From Allopusillimonas ginsengisoli (lineage in GTDB: Bacteria > Pseudomonadota > Gammaproteobacteria > Burkholderiales > Burkholderiaceae_B): 64,000 nucleotides of DNA. Position 1 is the first letter of the stretch, and each line of letters starts with the position of its first letter. Positions 63,905-64,000 of this stretch are shown one piece after another. The notes under the pieces were generated by a model. The model had not been told where the DNA came from and did no database searches. It saw only the letters and a program-made list of their open reading frames with translations. A program made the position numbers and the translations under genes. Location: assembly GCA_005239165.1 (NCBI GenBank), contig RAPG01000003.1, forward strand, positions 338,243 through 402,242. The letters run 5' to 3'.

Positions 63905-64000
63905 CCTGCCCCAAAAGTTAGGCACAAAATCAGGTAGAGTCCGTTTAAAGGAACACGGACATGAAGAAACGGTTTACCGAAGAACAGATCATCGGTTTCA
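63902..64000 (+). mobile_element. IS3-family insertion sequence, left end
   Basis: Begins TGACCTGCCCC, a terminal inverted repeat type common in IS3-family elements, and runs off the window. It carries the start of orfA at 63961. The insertion interrupts the third recombinase-module gene. Confidence 0.85.
63961..64000 (+). CDS. IS3-family transposase OrfA, N-terminal fragment
   Basis: Thirteen codons are visible (MKKRFTEEQIIGF), the typical start of IS3-family OrfA helix-turn-helix proteins, with AAAGGA ahead of the ATG. The rest lies beyond the window. Confidence 0.85.
   Translation, partial: MKKRFTEEQIIGF

Overview
The window looks like a chromosomal segment of a Gram-negative betaproteobacterium, most likely order Burkholderiales and family Alcaligenaceae. 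This is inferred from the protein families, from Gram-negative envelope genes (lipoproteins, a TolC-like channel, an OmpA domain) and from the class I polyhydroxyalkanoate (PHA) locus. I could not run a search, so no species is named. The gene content suggests a facultatively anaerobic heterotroph that handles sulfide, tetrathionate and nitrate and once made, or still makes, PHA.

Layout. 1-3.6 kb: edge-truncated glutamate-synthase-like flavoprotein, GNAT acetyltransferase, and a minus-strand set of methyltransferase, modE and DUF2478. 3.7-8.9 kb: a DUF2325 gene behind a Fur-like box, a four-gene TroABCD/MntABCD-type metal ABC transporter, and a 13-bp tandem array in the leader of that transporter. 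8.9-11.6 kb: large MscS-type channel and a DUF5368 gene. 11.6-22.4 kb: a sulfur redox block with type II sulfide:quinone reductase, a BigR/SqrR-type persulfide sensor, rhodanese, a DUF2892 protein, and the full tetrathionate reductase set ttrS-ttrR-ttrB-ttrC-ttrA. The molybdoenzyme TtrA fits with modE nearby.

22.5-38 kb: PHA and acyl-CoA locus (ackA, MaoC-Pta, DUF3141, phaB, fabI, phaC), interrupted by a complete YhiI-RbbA-YhhJ export system plus an outer membrane channel. Both phaC and the DUF3141 gene carry single-base frameshifts, while their neighbours are intact. A TetR gene diverges from phaC. 39-44 kb: OmpA-like lipoprotein, crotonase, acyl-CoA ligase and an orphan seven-helix histidine kinase. 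44-50.7 kb: a candidate small RNA, two small unknown genes, tRNA-Leu, rnr-rlmB, a Cys/Met-metabolism PLP enzyme, HU and tRNA-Val.

50.7-64 kb is the accessory end. A Fic protein gene sits between a duplicated 3' piece of narK and intact narK, directly behind tRNA-Val, bounded by a 29-bp direct repeat. After an FMN reductase, a cold shock protein, DUF3008 and a BCCT transporter comes a decayed mobile element. It has a small accessory gene, a tyrosine recombinase, a second recombinase whose 5' end is replaced by an IS3 remnant, and a third gene cut off by the start of an IS3-family element that runs off the window.

The most notable signals are the fic/narK duplication, the 13-bp array, the paired PHA frameshifts, the sulfide-sensing and tetrathionate cluster, the recombinase module and the candidate small RNA.
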